Below, in pieces: positions 40,341 to 48,866 of a DNA stretch of 64,000 nt (position 1 is its first letter; every line of letters starts with the position of its first letter). The DNA is from Acidovorax kalamii (lineage in GTDB: Bacteria; Pseudomonadota; Gammaproteobacteria; Burkholderiales; Burkholderiaceae_C), in the NCBI RefSeq assembly GCF_002245625.1, contig NZ_NOIG01000001.1:310001-374000 (forward strand). The letters run 5' to 3'. Under the pieces are notes generated by a model. The model worked only from the letters and a program-made list of their open reading frames with translations. It did not search any database and was not told the origin of the DNA. Position numbers and translations under genes: made by a program.

Positions 40341-40382
40341 GGGGGATTTTGCGCGTTTGCTCGACTAAAGGGCTTTGACTGG

Positions 40383-40754
40383 TCAGGACGTTGAATACGG
40401 CTTCTCACAATGTTTTTCGGCCTTCCTGTAGAGCATGCTCGATAAAAAAGCGAAACCGAGAGATGCGCCGGAAGATACGAAAGCAGCCAGGCCAAGGAAT
40501 GCACAGGCTGTGAATCCCGCGAGGAAGAAAAGTGATGGGGCCGAGGGCTTGCGAGAAAAAGAAACGATGAAAGCGATGTAAGCGCTTAAAGCAGCGCCCG
40601 GCCACGCACCCCATAGATTTTTGGATATCGCTCGAAAGCCAGGAATGGGGTTGGCGTCGGGCTCAAGCCAGGTACCCCACACTGCCGCAAGCAGAAAAAA
40701 GGCTGCGACGGCGCAGGCAAATATTTTCTCTGACAGTGAAAAGGGTGATTTCAT
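40383..40754 (-). CDS. Hypothetical small membrane protein
   Basis: I do not recognise a family. From the ATG at 40754 the 123 residues contain three or four hydrophobic segments: IFACAVAAFFLLAAVWGTW near residue 10, ALSAYIAFIVSF near residue 57, and LFFLAGFTACAFLGLAAFV followed by LGFAFLSSML near the end. The frame remains open upstream to 40871, but that part is polar and unlike the rest. It ends with a polar, Lys-rich tail (YRKAEKHCEKPYSTS). Codon use is less G+C-rich than in its neighbours, which may indicate recent acquisition. Confidence 0.6.
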   Translation of the reverse strand: MKSPFSLSEKIFACAVAAFFLLAAVWGTWLEPDANPIPGFRAISKNLWGAWPGAALSAYIAFIVSFSRKPSAPSLFFLAGFTACAFLGLAAFVSSGASLGFAFLSSMLYRKAEKHCEKPYSTS

Positions 40755-41023
40755 TGCAATGGATGTAAACCGGACCTTGTCTAGATCCCAGATTGCGGGG
40801 TTCGCACTGTGTCGATGGATATGTTGACGCGAATGTCGCGACTCCAGGGTTGCCGAGTTTATTGTTTTCAATCCAAATTCAAGCGCCTGTCGGTGGGCTG
40901 GCGATCACTCACACGCCAGACGCATCCTGTCTGTATCGCATGACCGCGTTGGAGCATCAACCATCAATCAAACAGGATTAGTTGGGGGAGGAGCGTAAAA
41001 ACCGCTTCGCGCCCCTTCTTTCT
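40755..41023. other. Intergenic region, somewhat A+T-rich
   Basis: About 270 bp between the small membrane protein and the end of the large permease gene. I see no second reading frame, terminator with a clear T run, or repeat copy in it. Confidence 0.35.
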
Positions 41024-43690
41024 TCACCAATCCTCCTTCACCGCCATCACCGCATCCCTCCCCGCAGCCGCCCGCCCCGCCAGCCACGCGGTAACCGTAC
41101 CCGACACCACCACCGCAGCACACAACCCCAGCAACCTCCCCCCCGGCACCGCCAGATCCATCGTCCAGTGAAAACTCTGCGGGTTGACCACGTGCACCAG
41201 CACCACCGACACGGCCAGCCCCAGCAGCACGCCCGCCGCCGCGCCCACAGCCGTCCATGCAGCGCCTTCGCCCGCCACCACGGTCAGGATCTGCCGCCGC
41301 GTGAGGCCCAGGTGGGCGAGCAGGCCGAACTCCTTGCGGCGGGCCAGCACCTGGGCGCTGAAGCTGGCGGCCACGCCGAAGAGGCCGATGCCGATGGCGA
41401 CGGCCTGCAGCCAATAGGTGACGGCAAAGCTGCGGTCAAAGATGCGCAGCGAGCGCTCGCGGATGGCGCCAGAGGAGGCGAATTCGAGCAGGGCTTCGCC
41501 GCTGTCGCCCGCGCCTGCCGTGTGGCCTGCGTGGGTGGCGGCCAGATTGCGGATGGCTGCTTGCAACGCGGCGGTGTCGGTGCCTTCGCGGGGCCACAGG
41601 GCCAGGTCGCTGGTGCGGGCGTCGCCGGTCAGGCGCAGCCAGGCGGCGCGGTCCAGGGCCACGGCGCCGGACTGGCGGGCGTAGTCGCGCCACACGCCTG
41701 CTATGTAAAAGATAGCTGCTTGGGCATGTCCATCGCGCGCAAACGGCCTAAAAGACTCTGAAAGTGCGGGCCATTCCATGCCGGGGCGCACGCCATACAG
41801 GTCTACCACCGCCTCGCTGATGTAGACGGCCACGCGGCCCGCCGGCACGCTGAGGGGCTCGCCCACCAGGGGCAGGCTTTGGGCGGGGTTGTCGCCCAGG
41901 GGGCGGCTCAGCACCGCCAGGGCGGGCAGGGTGGGCGAGAGCTGCACGGGGCTGGCGCGCAGGGGCTGCACGCGTTCCACGCCGGGCAGTTGGGCCACGG
42001 CTTCGGCAAAACCAGCGGGCAGCAGCGCGGCCTCGGTGCCCGTGGTGCCGCTGGTGCTGAGGGCGGAGCGCACATACAGCGGCGACGGCAGCACGGCGTC
42101 CAGCCACTGCGTGACCGAGCCGCGAAAGCTGGCCACCATCACCGTCAGCGCCACGGCCAGGCTGAGCGATGCCACCACGCCGCCCACCGCAATGGCCGCG
42201 CTGCCGCGCATGCGGCGTGCGCGCTCCAGCGCCAGCAGGGGCAGGGTGTGGCGCGCGGCCAGCGGCTGGAGGGCTGCCAGCAGCCGCGCCATGCCCCAGG
42301 GCAGCAGCGCAATGCCGCCCACCAGCAGCAGGCCGATGGCCACATACGCCGCCAGCGGCACGCCGCCCACCGGGGGCGCCAGGGCCAGCAGTGCGCCGCC
42401 CGCCAGCAGCACCAGGCCCAGCGTGCCCCGGTCTGCCTGGCTGGCGGCGGTGCCCAGGCCCTTCAGCGTTTGCGCCGGGGGCAGCTGCTGTGCGGCGCGT
42501 GCGGGCCACCAGCCGCCCGCCAGTGCGGCGGCCACGCCCAGCGCGCCGTATACCAGCGCGGCGGTGGCGCTCCACTGCAGCGCGGGCTGCACGCCTGCAA
42601 AGTAGCCACCGCCCAGGTCGCCGCCCAGCAGCTGCAAGGCGGTGGCGGCCAGGGCGGTGCCCAGCGCAATGCCCAGCACGCTGCCCAGCAGCCCCAGCGC
42701 AGCCGATTCGACCAGCACCAGCAGCAGGCGCTGGCGCGGCGTGGCGCCCAGCACGGCCAGCAGCGCAAACTGCGGCCCGCGCTGCGCCACGCTGAGGGCG
42801 AGCACCGAGAACACCAAAAAGGCCCCGGTGAACAGCGCCACCAGCGCCAGCACCGTGAGGTTGACGCGGTACGCGCGAGAGAGGTTGCTGATGCGCTGGG
42901 CCGCATCGCCCGGCTGCGCCAACACGGCGTTGGCGGGCCAGCCGGGCTCGGCGCGCAGCGTGCGCTGCCAGGCGGCGGTGTCGGTGCCGGGCTGCAGTTG
43001 CAGGTCGATGCGTGTGAGCGCGCCCTGGCGGCCAAAAAGGTCTTGCGCGGCGCCAATGTCCATCACCGCCAGCGGCGCGCCGCCCGCCGCCACGGTGCCT
43101 GCCACCTGCACCGGCACGCGCTGCTGCAGGCCGGTGATCAGCAGTACGGTGGGGGGCGGGCTGCCACGGTCTTTGTCGCCCTGGGGTCCACTGGTGGGCA
43201 GTCCCAGCGCTTGCAGCGCGGCGGTGTTGAGGAACACGGTGGCCGGGGCGAACAGCGCAAAGCGGTCGGCACCATCCCACGGGCGCGGCATGAGCGCGGG
43301 GGCCATGGGGGGCAGCAGCAGCGCGTCGGCGCCCAGCACGCGCAGCGGGGTGCGGGCAGGCTGGGGTGTGGCGGCGGCATCCACGGCCTGCGCCACGGCC
43401 GACAGCTCAAGCAGCGGGCTGGCGCGGGCCACCTGCGGGTCGGTGGCCAGGCGTTCGTACTGCGCCTCGGGCAGGGGGCCCTGCATGGCGCGCAGTTCCA
43501 GGTCGGGCTGGCCGTTGACGGCGCGAACGGCCTGCGAAAACTCGTCCAGCGCAGACGCATTGATCACATGCACCGCAAATGCCAGCGCCACACCCAGCAT
43601 CACGGCTGCCACCGCTGCGGCGCTGCGCCAGGGGTGGTGGCGCAGGTCTTGCCAGGAGAAGGTGCGGAGCAGGGCGAGCATGGGTTGCAT
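41024..43690 (-). CDS. FtsX-family ABC transporter permease (YbbP-like, 888 residues)
   Basis: This is a large ABC permease of the FtsX/MacB superfamily with duplicated FtsX domains, resembling YbbP. The first helix lies near residues 22-44 (AAAVAAVMLGVALAFAVHV). A periplasmic domain follows. A first FtsX block begins near residue 265 (LTVLALVALFTGAFLVFSVL). Several helices lie near residues 320-500, and the last FtsX block near residues 765-870 contains RRKEFGLLAHLGLTRRQIL and a helix ending in a short polar tail. Residues 645-663 are encoded by a copy of the palindromic repeat. It lacks its own ATPase; the ABC ATPase at 45764-46417 is the nearest candidate partner. Confidence 0.87.
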   Translation of the reverse strand: MQPMLALLRTFSWQDLRHHPWRSAAAVAAVMLGVALAFAVHVINASALDEFSQAVRAVNGQPDLELRAMQGPLPEAQYERLATDPQVARASPLLELSAVAQAVDAAATPQPARTPLRVLGADALLLPPMAPALMPRPWDGADRFALFAPATVFLNTAALQALGLPTSGPQGDKDRGSPPPTVLLITGLQQRVPVQVAGTVAAGGAPLAVMDIGAAQDLFGRQGALTRIDLQLQPGTDTAAWQRTLRAEPGWPANAVLAQPGDAAQRISNLSRAYRVNLTVLALVALFTGAFLVFSVLALSVAQRGPQFALLAVLGATPRQRLLLVLVESAALGLLGSVLGIALGTALAATALQLLGGDLGGGYFAGVQPALQWSATAALVYGALGVAAALAGGWWPARAAQQLPPAQTLKGLGTAASQADRGTLGLVLLAGGALLALAPPVGGVPLAAYVAIGLLLVGGIALLPWGMARLLAALQPLAARHTLPLLALERARRMRGSAAIAVGGVVASLSLAVALTVMVASFRGSVTQWLDAVLPSPLYVRSALSTSGTTGTEAALLPAGFAEAVAQLPGVERVQPLRASPVQLSPTLPALAVLSRPLGDNPAQSLPLVGEPLSVPAGRVAVYISEAVVDLYGVRPGMEWPALSESFRPFARDGHAQAAIFYIAGVWRDYARQSGAVALDRAAWLRLTGDARTSDLALWPREGTDTAALQAAIRNLAATHAGHTAGAGDSGEALLEFASSGAIRERSLRIFDRSFAVTYWLQAVAIGIGLFGVAASFSAQVLARRKEFGLLAHLGLTRRQILTVVAGEGAAWTAVGAAAGVLLGLAVSVVLVHVVNPQSFHWTMDLAVPGGRLLGLCAAVVVSGTVTAWLAGRAAAGRDAVMAVKEDW
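41701..41757 (+). repeat. Palindromic repeat, copy 3 (inside the FtsX permease gene)
   Basis: The plus strand reads CTATGTAAAAGATAGCTGCT, then a core with GGGCATGTCCATCGCGCGC and the outgoing flank GGCCTAAAAGA. It is read through in frame on the minus strand, where it encodes a short segment containing FARDGHAQAAIFYIAG of the permease. Confidence 0.6.
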
Positions 43691-43751
43691 TGTGGCTGCA
43701 GGGGCCAGCTGCAGCGCCTTTGAGGTACATCAACCTTGCGTTTTGCACCCT

Positions 43752-43780
43752 CTTGAAGTGCCGAAAGGCTGCGCCTATCT
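43752..43780 (+). promoter_or_regulatory. Candidate sigma-32 (heat shock) promoter of hsp20
   Basis: CTTGAAG at 43752-43758 matches the heat-shock sigma-factor -35 element. After 14 bp, GCCTATCT at 43773-43780 resembles the -10 element CCCCATnT. Transcription would begin near 43787 and give a leader of about 119 bases. It lies inside the divergent gap between the permease gene and hsp20. Confidence 0.5.
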
Positions 43781-43786
43781 TGGAGC

Positions 43787-43905
43787 CAGAAGGTGTGAAT
43801 GAACCCCGCGCACAGGCGTATAGGGTTTTGTTCGCACCCTCTCAGGGGCCCGCCCTCCTGCGCAGGCCCGGTTGTTTGTACCAACCCCTTTTCAGGAGCA
43901 AAACC
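43787..43905 (+). promoter_or_regulatory. Structured hsp20 5' leader, candidate RNA thermometer
   Basis: GGTTTTGTTC at 43824-43833 can pair with GAGCAAAACC at 43896-43905, ten pairs with one G-U. This covers the 3' part of the ribosome binding site and the bases right up to the ATG. Inside lie two hairpins: GGGCC (43846-43850) with GGCCC (43865-43869), and GGTTG (43870-43874) with CAACC (43882-43886). CTCCTG at 43855-43860, in the loop of the first hairpin, is also fully complementary to CAGGAG at 43893-43898. Small heat shock genes in many proteobacteria have leaders that melt on heating; that this one does is an inference. Confidence 0.5.
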
Positions 43906-44334
43906 ATGAACTCTCTTGTGACCCGCGGCAGTCTGTTTGACGACTTCTTCAAAGACATCGCCCCCGGCTTTTACGTGCGCCCGCTGCATGGCGACAACCT
44001 GCCGTCGCCCAGCCAGATCAAGGTGGATGTGAAGGAGACCGAAGGCGGCTACACGGTGCAGGCCGAAGTGCCCGGCGTGGCCAAGGAGGACATCCATGTC
44101 TCGCTCGAAGGCAATGTGGTGAGCCTGCGCGCCGAGGTGCGCCAGCACGATGAAAAGCGCGAGGGCGAAAAGGTGCTGCGCAGCGAGCGCTATTTCGGCG
44201 CCGTGGCCCGCAGCTTCCAGCTGCCCGCCGATGTGGACGCTGCCCAGGCCAAGGCCAAGTACGACAACGGCGTGCTGACGCTGAACCTGCCCAAGAAGGT
44301 GAACAAGGCGGCCCAGCGGCTGAATATTGAGTGA
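43906..44334 (+). CDS. Small heat shock protein, Hsp20/alpha-crystallin family
   Basis: This is an ATP-independent chaperone that holds unfolding proteins. The 142 residues contain an alpha-crystallin domain from about residue 37 to 130: IKVDVKETEGGYTVQAEVPG, the loop KEDIHVSLEGNVVSLRAEV, the ERYFGAVARSFQLP region and the C-terminal ANDGVLTL-like YDNGVLTLNLPKK. The C-terminal tail after that is very short (RLNIE). The ATG at 43906 follows a strong AGGAG. Earlier in-frame starts from 43579 run through the promoter and leader and were rejected. It is transcribed divergently from the permease gene. Confidence 0.95.
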   Translation: MNSLVTRGSLFDDFFKDIAPGFYVRPLHGDNLPSPSQIKVDVKETEGGYTVQAEVPGVAKEDIHVSLEGNVVSLRAEVRQHDEKREGEKVLRSERYFGAVARSFQLPADVDAAQAKAKYDNGVLTLNLPKKVNKAAQRLNIE

Positions 44335-44373
44335 TGGGCCGTTGACCACTCTGGCCCCGGCTCCGCTGGTGTG

Positions 44374-45570
44374 TCAGGGCGTGGCCAGCGCCACCTCTGA
44401 CCGCCGCAGCATGGCGGGGCCGGTGAGCACGGCGCGCACAAAATCGGTCTGGCGCCCCACGCCGGCCTTGGTGGCGATGGTGCGGAACTGGCTGCGCACG
44501 GTGTGAATGGACACCGACTGTTGCTCGGCATACTCCTGCAGCGACAAGCCATTGACCAGCCCCTGGGCCAGGCGGGCTTCGGCGGGCGTGAGGCCGTACA
44601 GGCTGCGCAGCACGCCTTCGAGCGACTGCAGCGCGCTGGCCGGGTTGCTGATAAAGACAGCGCCACAGGCATGGGCGCCGAAGGGTTCGGACCAATGCGG
44701 CAGCGGCGCCACCATCACATGCAGCTCGCTGCCCGTCAGGCTGCGCAGCCGCATGCCCGTGCCCGCGTGCATGGGCGCGCCGGTGGGTGTGGACACCACC
44801 GCCCGCATGGCGGCCTGCAGTCGCTGGTCGTCTGCGTGCTGCGTGGCATGCAGGCCATCGCGTTCATGGATGCGCAACAGCCCGCTGGACTGGGCCAGTG
44901 AGTGCGCGCGGCCATTGGCGTGCAGCAGGCAGGCGCCTTCGCCCAGCAGCAACACGCCCATGGGCAGGCTTTCCATCACTGACAACGAGGCGTGTGCCAG
45001 GGCCTCGGCGCGGTGCAGGCGCCGGTGCAGCGCAAACGCCGTCTGCAGGTGTGGCACCAGCGATTGCAGCCGCAGTTCCTCATCGGCCGTGTAGGGGCCG
45101 CAGCGCTTGCTGCGCACGGCCGTGACGTTGAAGGAGCGGTGGCGGCGCTTTTCGACCACCGCAGCCAGCGTGTAGAACAGGTCGAGCGGACGCAGCCAGT
45201 CGCAATGCCATTCGGTGCGCGGCAAATGTTTGTCCGGATAGAACTTGGAGCCGTTGACGATGTGCCCCTCGTGGTGCATGCGCTCATCCTGCGTCCAGAC
45301 ATTGGTGCGGCAGTAATAGGCCGCAAAGCTCGCCATGGCGTCGTCACCCACCCCATGGTGGGCCGCGAGCGAGGTCGAGCCCCCCGTCACCTCCACCGAA
45401 CCGTCTGAAAAGTCCTGGCCAAAGATCATCGTGGCCTGCGACGAGAACTCGGCTGCAAAGCGTGCGAGGAACTCCTGCCAGCGCCGGGCGTCCAGTGCGG
45501 CGTCATAGACGCTGCGGATCAGGCCTGGCATTCCGATGTCGTTGGGGGCGTATGTCGGCAGCGTGGTCAT
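44374..45570 (-). CDS. LuxR-family transcriptional regulator
   Basis: The 398-residue protein ends with a LuxR-type helix-turn-helix, about residues 335-390: YGLTPAEARLAQGLVNGLS, QEYAEQQSVSIHTVRSQ and FRTIATKAGVGRQTDFV. The N-terminal 300 residues do not show a receiver domain or an acyl-homoserine-lactone pocket I recognise. They may be a PAS-like sensor, judged by the VMESLPMGVLLLGEGACLLHANG segment near residue 225. The ATG at 45570 has a good GAGGA site. Longer upstream frames have no homology. Its target genes cannot be told; it ends 40 bp from the end of the convergent hsp20 gene. Confidence 0.85.
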   Translation of the reverse strand: MTTLPTYAPNDIGMPGLIRSVYDAALDARRWQEFLARFAAEFSSQATMIFGQDFSDGSVEVTGGSTSLAAHHGVGDDAMASFAAYYCRTNVWTQDERMHHEGHIVNGSKFYPDKHLPRTEWHCDWLRPLDLFYTLAAVVEKRRHRSFNVTAVRSKRCGPYTADEELRLQSLVPHLQTAFALHRRLHRAEALAHASLSVMESLPMGVLLLGEGACLLHANGRAHSLAQSSGLLRIHERDGLHATQHADDQRLQAAMRAVVSTPTGAPMHAGTGMRLRSLTGSELHVMVAPLPHWSEPFGAHACGAVFISNPASALQSLEGVLRSLYGLTPAEARLAQGLVNGLSLQEYAEQQSVSIHTVRSQFRTIATKAGVGRQTDFVRAVLTGPAMLRRSEVALATP

Positions 45571-45763
45571 GGGTCCTCGTTCCGGGGGCGATCGGGCCGT
45601 GCAGTCTTCCAAATCATACGTTTGGGGGATGCCGAGGACAACACGAATGGATACAAAGGTGCTGTGTTCCTGGTGGGACTGCCACATCCGGGGTGCGCGG
45701 GGGCAACCCGTGTACCCCGGCTGTTGTGTCACAGCGGCGCCGCAGCGGGCCTGGCCGCCGCCT

Positions 45764-46417
45764 TCAGTGCGGGGCGATGCCGTCAGCCGTGAGGCGCAGC
45801 ACCCGGTCCGCCCGCGCGGCTGCGGCGTCGGAATGTGTGACCAGCACCAGCGATGCGCCGTGCTCGCGCGTCTGCGCGAGCAGCAGGTCCATCACGCGGG
45901 TGGCGGTGGTGGGGTCGAGGTTGCCGGTGGGCTCGTCGGCCAGCAGCAGGGCGGGGCGGTGCACCAGCGCGCGGGCAATGGCCACGCGCTGCAGCTGGCC
46001 GCCGCTGAGCTGCTGCGGCAGCCGTGCGCCCAGGCCCTGCAGGCCCACGGCGGTCAGCATGTGCTGTACGCGCTCGGGCTCGCTTTGCCCCAGCAGCATC
46101 AGCGGCAGGGCTACGTTCTGCGCCACGTCCAGGTGCGGCAGCACGTGGAAGGCCTGGAACACAAAACCCACATGCGCACGCCTCCACAGCGCACGGGCGG
46201 TGTCGTCCAGCTGGCCCAGGTCGGTGGCGCCTTGGGTGATGCTGCCGGTGTCCCAGGTGTCCAGCCCCGCCAGGCAGTTGAGCAGGGTGGACTTGCCCAC
46301 GCCCGAGTCGCCCACGATGGCCACGAACTCGCCGGGCGCCACGCTGAAGCGCACGTTGGCAAACACCGGCGTGCTGCCGTAGTGTTTGCCCAGGCCGTCC
46401 ACGCGCAGCAGGGTCAT
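45764..46417 (-). CDS. ABC transporter ATPase, LolD/YbbA-like
   Basis: This is a stand-alone ABC ATPase of the LolD/MacB/FtsE group, which energises FtsX-type permeases. Walker A is [12 protein letters not shown] near residue 38, the Q-loop is in [10 protein letters not shown], the signature is [15 protein letters not shown] near residue 136, Walker B is [12 protein letters not shown], and the H-loop His is in LVTHSDAAA. The length is 217 residues. Its ATG overlaps the miaA stop by four bases, so it is translationally coupled to miaA. The likely partner is the FtsX-type permease at 41024-43690 on the same strand, now separated by two genes. Confidence 0.88.
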   Translation of the reverse strand: MTLLRVDGLGKHYGSTPVFANVRFSVAPGEFVAIVGDSGVGKSTLLNCLAGLDTWDTGSITQGATDLGQLDDTARALWRRAHVGFVFQAFHVLPHLDVAQNVALPLMLLGQSEPERVQHMLTAVGLQGLGARLPQQLSGGQLQRVAIARALVHRPALLLADEPTGNLDPTTATRVMDLLLAQTREHGASLVLVTHSDAAAARADRVLRLTADGIAPH

Positions 46418-47436
46418 GACGGGGTGCGCTGCTGCTGATGGTCCAGCCGCTGCAGCACGGCCTGCACCAGCTCGGCCACGGCGTGGGGGTGGTCGCAGGC
46501 GATGGCGTGGCGCTGCGGCATGCTGCGCAGCCAGGTGATCTGGCGCTTGGCCAGCTGGCGCGTGGCGGCAATGCCGCGTTCGCGCAGCAGGCCCATGTTG
46601 ATAGGGCGGCCGGGCGCTTGCGCGGCGATGAAGTCCAGCTCGTCCCACACCTGGCGGTAGCCCACACAGCGCATTGAGGGCAGGTCGGGGTGCAGGTCGC
46701 CGCGTGCGCGCAGGGCCTGCACCTCGTCGATGAAGCCACCGGCCAGCATGGCGTCAAAACGCTGGGCAATGCGGTCGTGCAGCCAGGCGCGGTCGTCGGG
46801 TTCCAAGGAAAAAAGGGCGCTTGCGCCCGCTGGTAAAGCGCTACCAGCTCCTTTTTTTGTAGTGTGGAAGCTCGACAGAGGCTGGCCGGACACCTGCCAC
46901 ACCTCCAGCGCGCGCTGGATGCGCTGGCTGTCGCCGGGCGCCAGGCGGGCCGCCGTGACCGGGTCTACCTGCGCCAGCTCGGCGTGCAGCGCGGGCCACC
47001 CCTGTTCGGCGGCCTGGGCCTCGATCTTTGCGCGCACCTCGGGGTCGGCCGCAGGCATGTCGTCGATGCCGTCGAACAGCGCCTTGAAGTACAGCATGGT
47101 GCCGCCCACCAGCAGCGGCCGGGCGCCGCGTGCGCGGATCTCGGTGATGAGCCGGGTGGCATCCTGCACAAACTCGGCGGCGCTGTAGGCCTGCAGCGGG
47201 TCGCGGATGTCGATGAGGTGGTGGGGCACGGCGGCGCGCTCATCCGCTGTGGGCTTGGCGGTGCCAATGTCCATGCCCCGGTACACCAGGGCCGAGTCCA
47301 CGCTAATGATCTCGACCGGCTGGCCTTGTTTGCCCAGCACGGCGGCCAGCGCCAGGGCGCCAGCGGTCTTGCCGGATGCGGTGGGGCCTGCCAGAGCGAT
47401 CAGGGGCAGGTCGTTGTGGGGCTCAGGCGCGGTCAC
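46414..47436 (-). CDS. miaA: tRNA dimethylallyltransferase MiaA
   Basis: MiaA adds a dimethylallyl group to A37 of tRNAs that read codons starting with U. The P-loop is [11 protein letters not shown] near residue 15, followed by [20 protein letters not shown] with the catalytic Asp. Other landmarks are [10 protein letters not shown] near residue 71, [13 protein letters not shown] near residue 105 and RCVGYRQVW near residue 255. I start it at a GTG at 47436 because a GGAG site precedes it and an upstream extension has no homology. It overlaps the end of the transporter gene by 14 bp. Residues 192-209 are encoded by a copy of the palindromic repeat. The length is 340 residues. Confidence 0.94.
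   Translation of the reverse strand: MTAPEPHNDLPLIALAGPTASGKTAGALALAAVLGKQGQPVEIISVDSALVYRGMDIGTAKPTADERAAVPHHLIDIRDPLQAYSAAEFVQDATRLITEIRARGARPLLVGGTMLYFKALFDGIDDMPAADPEVRAKIEAQAAEQGWPALHAELAQVDPVTAARLAPGDSQRIQRALEVWQVSGQPLSSFHTTKKGAGSALPAGASALFSLEPDDRAWLHDRIAQRFDAMLAGGFIDEVQALRARGDLHPDLPSMRCVGYRQVWDELDFIAAQAPGRPINMGLLRERGIAATRQLAKRQITWLRSMPQRHAIACDHPHAVAELVQAVLQRLDHQQQRTPS
46808..46863 (-). repeat. Palindromic repeat, copy 4 (inside miaA)
   Basis: Read on the minus strand it goes CTACAAAAAAAGGAGCTGG, then TAGCGCTTTACCAGCGGGCG, then CAAGCGCCCTTTTTTCC. It is read through in frame in miaA, where it encodes [25 protein letters not shown] and GCGCCC on the plus strand form a tight hairpin arm. 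Confidence 0.6.
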
Positions 47437-48667
47437 GGGCGGCTCCAAACTTCTGCACCAGCGTCCACGAGATGAGGGCCAGCACCACCGACCAGAACCA
47501 GATGCCGTTGACCAGCGGCCACACCGTGCCGTCGAGCCGCTGGCCCAGCCAGCCGCCAATCGCAAAGGCCGCCAGCATCATCATGAAACCGTTGAGGGCC
47601 GACGCCACGCCCGCCGCTTGCGGAAACGGCCCCACCGCCCCGCTTTGCCCGCAGGGCTGATGGATGCCATGGCCCACCATGAACAGGTAAAACGGCAGCA
47701 ACAGGGCAAAGGGGTGGTGCCAGCCCATCCAGGCTACCAGCGCCATCAGCGTGCCGCCTGCCACGCTCAGCCCCCCGGCAATGGCCACCGTGCGCTGCAG
47801 GCCGTGGCGGGCCAGCAGGCGGCGGCACAAAAAGGTGCCGCCCAGGTAGGCCGCGCAGGCCGAGGCCATGGTCCAGCCGAACTGCGTGCGCGAGAGGCCC
47901 AGCACGTCGATGTAGACAAACGACGACGCCGCCAGAAACGTGAACAGCCCGCCATAGGTGGCCGTGGTCTGCAGCGAAAACGCCCAGAAGGTGGGGCTCT
48001 TCAGCACATGCAGCCAGGTGCCCACCAGCGCGCGGGGTTGCAGGGCCTGCGGGTTGCGCTGTGCCAGCGTCTCGGGCATGCGCAGGGCCACCAGGGCCAG
48101 GGTGACGACCGCGTACACGGTCAAGGCAGACAGCGCGGCGCGCCAGCCCAGCCATTCGCTCAGCAGCCCGCCCATCGGCGCGCAGATGCAGGCCACGATG
48201 CCCAGCCCGGTGAGCGCCTTGGACATGGCGCGTGCACCTTCGAGCGGTGTGTACAGGTCGCGCACGATGGCGCGCGCGCACATCACCACCGCGCCCATGG
48301 CTGCGCCCTGGGCAATGCGCCACACGATGAGCAGTGCCATGCTGGGCGCCAGCGCGCTGCCCACCGAGGCCACGGTGTAGATGGTCAGGCCCGCCAGCAG
48401 CACAGGGCGGCGGCCAAACCGGTCGGAAAGCGGGCCCCACACCATCTGCGAGCAGCCAAACGCCAGCAGCAGGCCGCTCAGGGTGAGCTGCGCCGCCGAC
48501 AGCGGTGCGCCCAGGCTGCGGGTGAGCGCGGGCAGGGCGGGCAGGTACAGGTCGGTGGTGACGGGCTGGATGGACAGCAGCAGGGCCAGCACCAGAATGG
48601 CCAGGCCGGGGTGGATCGAGACAGGGGCGGGGGCCGCAGGCAGGGCGGTGGCGGAGGGGGCAGACAT
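47423..48667 (-). CDS. Bcr/CflA-type multidrug efflux transporter (MFS)
   Basis: This is an inner-membrane drug:proton antiporter of the major facilitator superfamily, Bcr/CflA branch. The 414 residues have about twelve hydrophobic helices. Family landmarks are the first-helix motif [16 protein letters not shown] near residue 35 and the MFS loop motif [17 protein letters not shown] near residue 78. The ATG at 48667 lies inside a perfect inverted repeat (48661-48676). It overlaps miaA at its 3' end. The substrate is unknown. Confidence 0.9.
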   Translation of the reverse strand: MSAPSATALPAAPAPVSIHPGLAILVLALLLSIQPVTTDLYLPALPALTRSLGAPLSAAQLTLSGLLLAFGCSQMVWGPLSDRFGRRPVLLAGLTIYTVASVGSALAPSMALLIVWRIAQGAAMGAVVMCARAIVRDLYTPLEGARAMSKALTGLGIVACICAPMGGLLSEWLGWRAALSALTVYAVVTLALVALRMPETLAQRNPQALQPRALVGTWLHVLKSPTFWAFSLQTTATYGGLFTFLAASSFVYIDVLGLSRTQFGWTMASACAAYLGGTFLCRRLLARHGLQRTVAIAGGLSVAGGTLMALVAWMGWHHPFALLLPFYLFMVGHGIHQPCGQSGAVGPFPQAAGVASALNGFMMMLAAFAIGGWLGQRLDGTVWPLVNGIWFWSVVLALISWTLVQKFGAARDRA

Positions 48668-48676
48668 ATCTGTCTG
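48661..48676. promoter_or_regulatory. Inverted repeat over the start of the MFS transporter gene
   Basis: CAGACA (48661-48666), TATC, TGTCTG (48671-48676) is a perfect 6-4-6 palindrome that includes the transporter's ATG. It could be an operator for a repressor or an RNA hairpin around the start codon. Confidence 0.35.
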
Positions 48677-48787
48677 AGGGTACCAGATGGGGCATGGGCG
48701 CCGCGCCGGGCGGGGCTTGTGAGCGGTGGTGAGAACTGGTGTGTGACCTGCGTCGCGCGGGTGACAGGGGGCGGGGCCGGCGGCGCA

Positions 48788-48802
48788 GCACCATGCTGGT
48801 GC
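48788..48802. promoter_or_regulatory. Second inverted repeat in the transporter/hydrolase divergent region
   Basis: GCACCA (48788-48793), TGC, TGGTGC (48797-48802) is a perfect 6-3-6 palindrome about 65 bp before the serine hydrolase start. Its sequence differs from the one at the transporter start. Its function is unknown. Confidence 0.3.
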
Positions 48803-48866
48803 GGTCGGCCGGGCCCACGCAGCCGCACAACAAGACACAACACAACAAACCAGGAGACAACATCCC

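Noticed and set aside
39126..40394. 422-residue open frame opposite the cysteine-synthase-like gene
   Set aside because: The opposite strand has a PLP lysine motif and glycine loop. This frame is His/Arg-rich without structure.
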